A stretch of DNA of 64,000 nucleotides from Hydnum rufescens UP504 (taxonomy: Eukaryota > Basidiomycota > Agaricomycetes > Cantharellales > Hydnaceae): the NCBI GenBank assembly GCA_014904985.1, contig MU128916.1, forward strand, positions 155,805-219,804, in the 5' to 3' direction. Shown here in pieces: positions 59,478-64,000 of this stretch. Numbering within the stretch: position 1 is the first letter of the stretch; every line of letters begins with the position of its first letter. The translations under genes were made by a program, and so were the position numbers. The notes below the pieces were generated by a model. It saw only the letters and a program-made list of their open reading frames with translations, ran no database searches and was not told where the DNA came from.

Positions 59478-61493
59478 ATGGCAGCTTATGCCCGTCTTTC
59501 CAAGGGCAGTCGTCTTCAAGTTCGTTCCCTGATTTTCTCTTCTTGTTCGCCGCTCCGGTTTTCAAGCATATTATCTATTCCTAAAGGATGCCTTCCCTGT
59601 ACCATCTCCATTTCCGACACTGACCAGTCTGGACTCCGCGTTCCAACTCCAGGAATATATTTCGCTTCTCATCCGACTTGATATCCATGATGTTAAGCGC
59701 ATTATCACCATACCTGGGAAGAACGATGACAATGAATCTAAATCCGAGTCTGGCTCCTCCTCTGATGTCTCTGGGCTCAGTGGAGGTAGCAATGACGATG
59801 AAAAGGCAGCCGATGAACATTGTTGGATATATGAGCAACTACGGTAAGCGCCGGGTCGGCGGGTCTTTCTTTGTCATAAGGCGCTGGCCACTCACGACGG
59901 AACAGACGTGTGGCCCAGGACTTGGCGTATCCCTTGCTGAGCACTCTGCAACTTGAATGTAATCGAACAACATGTCCCGAGATGAAGGCAGACGAATGGT
60001 TGTATCTTTGTGTCGCTCATGGTGGTGGTGGCGCAATGGAGGTAAGTGTTGCGTCGGCACCCCTTTCTATACTCGGGCTTTGGCTGACCGGCGGCTCTAG
60101 CAATGTTGTGCTATTGATTATATTGTACACACGCTTGACAGCGCGACCGCTCTGCTCAATTCACCTAAAGCATTTCCGTCACGGTAAGACGCTGTAACAT
60201 CCCGTCGCGTGATCAGAACGTCCGGGTGCTCATATTGGGCCTTTGTAGCATATCTATTCCTGTCGCCTCTCGGCGGCACTTCGTATCTATCGCTCGCCGT
60301 CTCTCACGCATATTTGCACACGCGTACTATCATCACCGTGAAGCATTTGAGCATTGCGAGGTCTGTGTGTATATATGTGGAAAAAACGTCCTGTCACATT
60401 TAGCCCTTCTTCCTTCCAGGCTGAGTCATCACTGTATTCGCGGTTTTATCTTCTGTGTCGGAAATTCGCTCTGGTTCCCGAAGAATTCCTCATTCCTCCT
60501 CCCTCCCCAAGCAACAAATCTACCACTGTTCATCTTCCCTCGGCATCATCATCAGGCCCCCATGCGCCCTCTGCATCGTCTGTCATCGATGACGCTTCCG
60601 ATCCAGATTTTGATCGAGGTGTCTCACACTTCGTGCCCCGACCCGATCGACCTGACGCTCCCGATGAAGAGAACAGGCACCAATCCAACGGCGATGACGA
60701 TCGAATGGCTGGTCACTCTCGCACAGACACGATGTTCCTCTCCTCCGAATCATTAGAGATGGCTCTCAACGCGGAAAAGGCGAAATGGGATCAAAATTCG
60801 CTGTCTCATCCTTCTCATAAAGATGACAATGAAGATGACGACGACGAAGAAGACGAAGATGATGATGACGACGACGGATATGATATCGTCGAGGGTCTCA
60901 GTCGCGGGGGTCCCATGGTTGATGACGAAGACGAAAGGGACGTCGTTGTGGATGAGATGGACGGTGACGGTGTTGGACTATCCCCTATCGATGGGCCCCG
61001 CTCCCCTCACCACCTCCCCAGAGATGAGGAAAATTATTCAGAGGCAACCGATGAGGCCGCAGCGCTCCCTTCCCTCACATCATCCCTGTCACTTCAAGAT
61101 GAGCCCTCGAGAAGCCCTGGATTGGAGCCCAGACGTTCTCCTCGACGGAAGGACACAATCCGACAGTCCAGCATATCGCCTATACTGCCCATAAGACCAG
61201 AATTATCGCCTGATGCGTCGGACGCCTCAGATACACTGTTACCAGCTGTCGCGCACAGAACAGTTCCAGGCCCAAATACCGTTCTTTTGCGATCACCTAT
61301 GGACTTGGCAGCAGACGGGCTTTCTGCTGTTGCCCCAGCAGGTCCTGCCCTTGGGCTGGAACCTCTTGGCGCGCTATATGGGGGTTCAATCTACCACACC
61401 CAAGGTGTGGAGGAGGAAGCCATGGAGGAAGTTGATTTAACCGATGCGCGTTCCTCGGATGATGAGGATGGCAGTCAACACGTAAAGGCTTGA
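59478..61493 (+). CDS. MOB4/phocein-type MOB protein
   Basis: Phocein-type MOBs are STRIPAK complex subunits that control hyphal fusion and development in fungi. Starts MAAYARLSKGSRLQ. FPTLTSLDSAFQLQEYISLL, HCWIYEQLRRVAQDLAYPLL, QLECNRTTCPEMKADEWLYL, CVAHGGGGAMEQCCAIDYIV, HTLDSATALLNSPKAFPSR, RRLSRIFAHAYYHHREAFEH and SSLYSRFYLLCRKFALVPEE follow. Zinc ligands (Cys pair in CNRTTC, His pair in HAYYHH) are present. Six exons: 59478-59519, 59587-59843, 59906-60041, 60101-60183, 60249-60360 and 60420-61493. The last exon adds about 340 residues of acidic, disordered tail (runs of D/E at 60830-60880) that is much longer than the Mob fold. The last quarter reads DARSSDDEDGSQHVKA. Confidence 0.92.
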
Positions 61494-63349
61494 CCCATCA
61501 AATGACGAAAAAAAAGGCTCTCCACTTCGAGCAACAAATCGCCGTCTTGATTTCATTACCGATCGTTATCACCACACACTCTTTCCCGTTGGTCTTTTCC
61601 ACTCTGTCACACCATCACGACGCTGACCTATGTCGATCTGCTCCTGCTGTTATATGTGCTTCGCATCACCCTGTTCTCGCGTATAGAATTCCCGCCATAT
61701 GTTCATATCTTCTTGTTTTCAGTAGCTTGATGCTCGCTTTGCTAAATCTTTATCCTTGGGAGCCCGTTCAAGGACATATGCCCTGCCCGTCAGTTCGGAC
61801 CCCCTCCGCTGCCGGCAGTTTCACCTGTAACTCTTTATGTATAGGCAGTGTTAGGGGCACCTAAAAACTACAAACATACATCATTGAGTGGTGGCTTGCA
61901 CGTTACGTTACGGTCAATGGGTCCACCACAAGCCTGCCTAGCTTGTACTATATCAAACATTCCTCTCTTTGACTTCGGGCCCGCACTTCTATGGTCGTCC
62001 GTCCATATCTTCGCGTCTTGCCCACGTGAAGCACACTCATGGTGTCTTCTGCTCGGGACTGATTAGATATTGGCGTTGAGATTGGCTCCAAAGAGGCCTG
62101 ACAACTCGTCTTTTCTTCCCCGTGAGGTGAAATATGAACAGGTGGACGTCCTTGAGGAAATGCCGCACATCCGATTTGTATGAGAGCAGGCGTCCGCTGC
62201 AACAGAGCGAATGTTCTCCATACCCACAAAGGGGAGGGTCCCCCGCGACCGCCTTCCATTAGGCGCGATTATAAAGGGGGGATACTGGCAAGTCTGTTCT
62301 ATTCTCAAGCTCGCGCTCGGGGTGTGTCGGCACCGCTTCAAGGGTGACAAGTACTGCTACGTATATGAGCGGTTGCTAGTGAGTTAATGTGTGGCTTATG
62401 GCTGGCGTGAGGATGTGCGTTCCACCTTATCTCAACTGTCTCAACATGAATTCTGGCAGGACCGAACGTACAGGACCTACTCGCGGTGTGGATAATTGGC
62501 AGCCTGGGTGCGAGTGCAATCGTGCCCGCCACCCTGGCATTCAGACAACTCGATCAGCCTAAAATCAAGAAATAGCTTCGGTGGGGTTGTGGTGCCAAGT
62601 TATCTCGAGAGGTCTGAGGGCTTCCTTCGTGTGAGAGAGGGACGGTGTGGATAGGTAGATATATATTGGTGCCTGGAATGCTGGCCCCTTCTTGCTGTCA
62701 TGGCTTCAACGAGGACGAGGATTAAATGTCACCGAGAATGAATTCCATTGAGTGTGTTGTGTATAATTTCATTTCTTCTTCAAAGTGCAACACCACGCGG
62801 GGCTGCTTTGAGATGCGTCGGCATTGATATAGTAGTTTCCCCTGCGATAGTGTTTTGTTTTGTTCAAGATAGAAGTGAGGTACAAAAGATATTGATACCA
62901 TACAGCACCTTCGTTCTCCCTGTAATACACATCGATGCCTGCTTTCTGTTCAATGTGCAGCTTCCGTGTCCAGGCTTGTTTCTACAACCAGTTGACGGGG
63001 ATAGTATTGCTCACCAGGGAGACATATAGATACCAACACCGGGCAAGATGAGATACTTTTGAAGCAGGGTGCGTTGGTGGCTTCATTATTCATTGCAGAT
63101 GGAGGCTGCTATATGGGCATCTCGGGGTATATCATACACGGGGCCAAAGGGGACCAGTGAGGTCTAAACGTGAAAACATTACTAGACCATTGTATTGTTG
63201 GCAAAATGAGGTGGTTGTTGAAAGCCTCCGGGCGTGGAGTCCATACGGCGAGGGGAAAAGAGAAAGAATAGAACGACTCTTCAACGGAATGTGGCTTGGA
63301 GCAATCGGCCGGTCCACGCGATCTTGAGGGGACGAAGGAGGAAGAATTG
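61494..63349. other. 1.85 kb without a confirmed gene
   Basis: 3' side of MOB4 followed by unassigned sequence. Short open frames on both strands (up to 124 codons) show no recognised motif. A compact minus-strand series at 62063-62350 and 62338-62532 has no domain. Part of 63109-63349 may belong to the minus-strand gene at the right edge. Confidence 0.4.
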
Positions 63350-64000
63350 TCAAACAAAAATGTACGAGGGGTCCTCTGGGAAATGGGATACGCATGGAAG
63401 GTCTGGAGCGGGCTCGGCGGGCTGCAGCTGATGGCGGGGATGGTCCAAATCGCCGAAGACAATGATGTCCATCGAGACATCTATTATGAGGGATTCGATG
63501 ACGGGTACGTAATGATTCGGATCCAGTGATCGAGGCCCTTGGGCAAGCGAGTTTACCATCCGGTATACACTGAAAAGGTGATTAGGGATGGCAAAAAACC
63601 AGAAAGAGGACTGGACTAACGATTCGATAGATTCCGGGAGCTCGGGGACGCATGACTGCCATTTTAGGGCAGCACATTCGTAAAATTCATTCAATCTTGT
63701 ATTAAGAGTACGTAGCTCAGCGCTCAGATCGAGAAGACTATCCTTCAACGCCGACTCCTCCTGTCGGCCATGTGTTAGACCCAATGCCACCGTAATAGAG
63801 GTAATGGGAGACATGCACCTCAGATAATGTTCTTAGAATTAGTATCGTATCTTGGAGTCTTTGGGTGGATTTGTGGACCTCAAGGAAAGAGTCAAGCCAC
63901 GCGCCCCTAAGGGTCTCTTCCCTCGAATAGATCTCTGCCTGGAAGGCAATGTCTTCCGTGTCTTCGCGCTGCACGCTAGGCCATGCCTCCCGTCTCACCA
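63350..64000 (-). CDS. unidentified coiled-coil protein, internal/3' part (truncated by right edge)
   Basis: Coding on the minus strand enters from beyond 64000. The first visible exon (to about 63821) reads EAWPSVQREDTEDIAFQAEI then SREETLRGAWLDSFLEVHKS and LQDTILILRTLSE. After an intron with GTGCAT donor and GGCCGACAG acceptor (about 63821-63766), it continues EESALKDSLLDLSAELRTL and NTRLNEFYECAALKWQSCVP. Heptad-like Leu spacing suggests a coiled coil. After ESLV the reading continues to a stop at 63350, but a GTCCAG..TTCAG intron would shift it, so the 3' end is unsure. No family recognised. Confidence 0.5.

Noticed and set aside
1..64000. Biosynthetic gene cluster, CRISPR array or viral insertion
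   Set aside because: No backbone biosynthetic enzyme, repeat-spacer pattern or viral gene is visible; the genes are housekeeping and dispersed.

Overview
The window is nuclear DNA of a filamentous basidiomycete, most probably a wood-decay Agaricomycete. Genes are split by many short introns (about 40-65 nt) with GT..AG ends, intergenic distances are small, and the gene set is fungal: MLP1/TPR nucleoporin, a Con7-like C2H2 factor, Fcf2, Tad3, a RINT1/Tip20 tether, Mob2, a phocein-type MOB and Kre33. A copper-dependent AA14 polysaccharide monooxygenase, an enzyme family known from wood-rotting basidiomycetes, is the main lifestyle clue. I found no rRNA, convincing tRNA, CRISPR array or intact transposon.

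Layout. 1-2.6 kb: 5' part of an MLP1/TPR gene (minus), cut by the left edge. 5.1-6.9 kb: F-box protein. 6.9-11.3 kb: gene-poor, with an exact-length 2 x 100 bp tandem repeat. 11.3-13.7 kb: Con7-like transcription factor. 15.3-18.6 kb: YEATS-domain protein. 18.9-22.2 kb (minus): SWIM/RING zinc-finger protein and an F-box/LRR-like protein. 22.5-25.35 kb: gene-poor, with a diverged ~0.8 kb segmental duplication. 25.4-33.0 kb: compact housekeeping block (CAP1, TAD3, RINT1/TIP20, mL58, FCF2) with two very short shared promoters. 33.3-37.6 kb: large protein kinase. 38.5-39.6 kb: MOB2. 39.98-40.15 kb: near-perfect foldback repeat. 40.9-42.6 kb: AA14 LPMO. 44.3-46.6 kb: mitoribosomal mL43, a fungal mitochondrial membrane protein of unknown role and SPT4. 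49.4-56.5 kb (minus): hypothetical protein, KRE33/NAT10 and a mitochondrial phosphate carrier. 57.2-61.5 kb (plus): Ser/Thr-rich single-pass membrane protein and a MOB4/phocein protein. The right edge holds the start of another minus-strand gene.

Themes. Many genes serve core information and organelle functions: ribosome biogenesis (FCF2, KRE33), mitoribosome (mL58, mL43), tRNA editing (TAD3), transcription elongation (SPT4), chromatin reading (YEATS), ER-Golgi tethering (RINT1) and actin capping (CAP1). Two MOB-family adaptors from different branches (NDR-kinase/morphogenesis and STRIPAK) sit about 21 kb apart.

Data quality. Several otherwise well-conserved genes (mL43, KRE33, phosphate carrier, AA14, the 49.4-50.5 kb gene, possibly YEATS and mL58) cannot be read through without a 1-2 nt frame change where no normal intron fits. 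I read this mainly as residual indel errors in the assembly. Exon boundaries quoted here were read by eye from splice signals and family conservation, not from transcripts.
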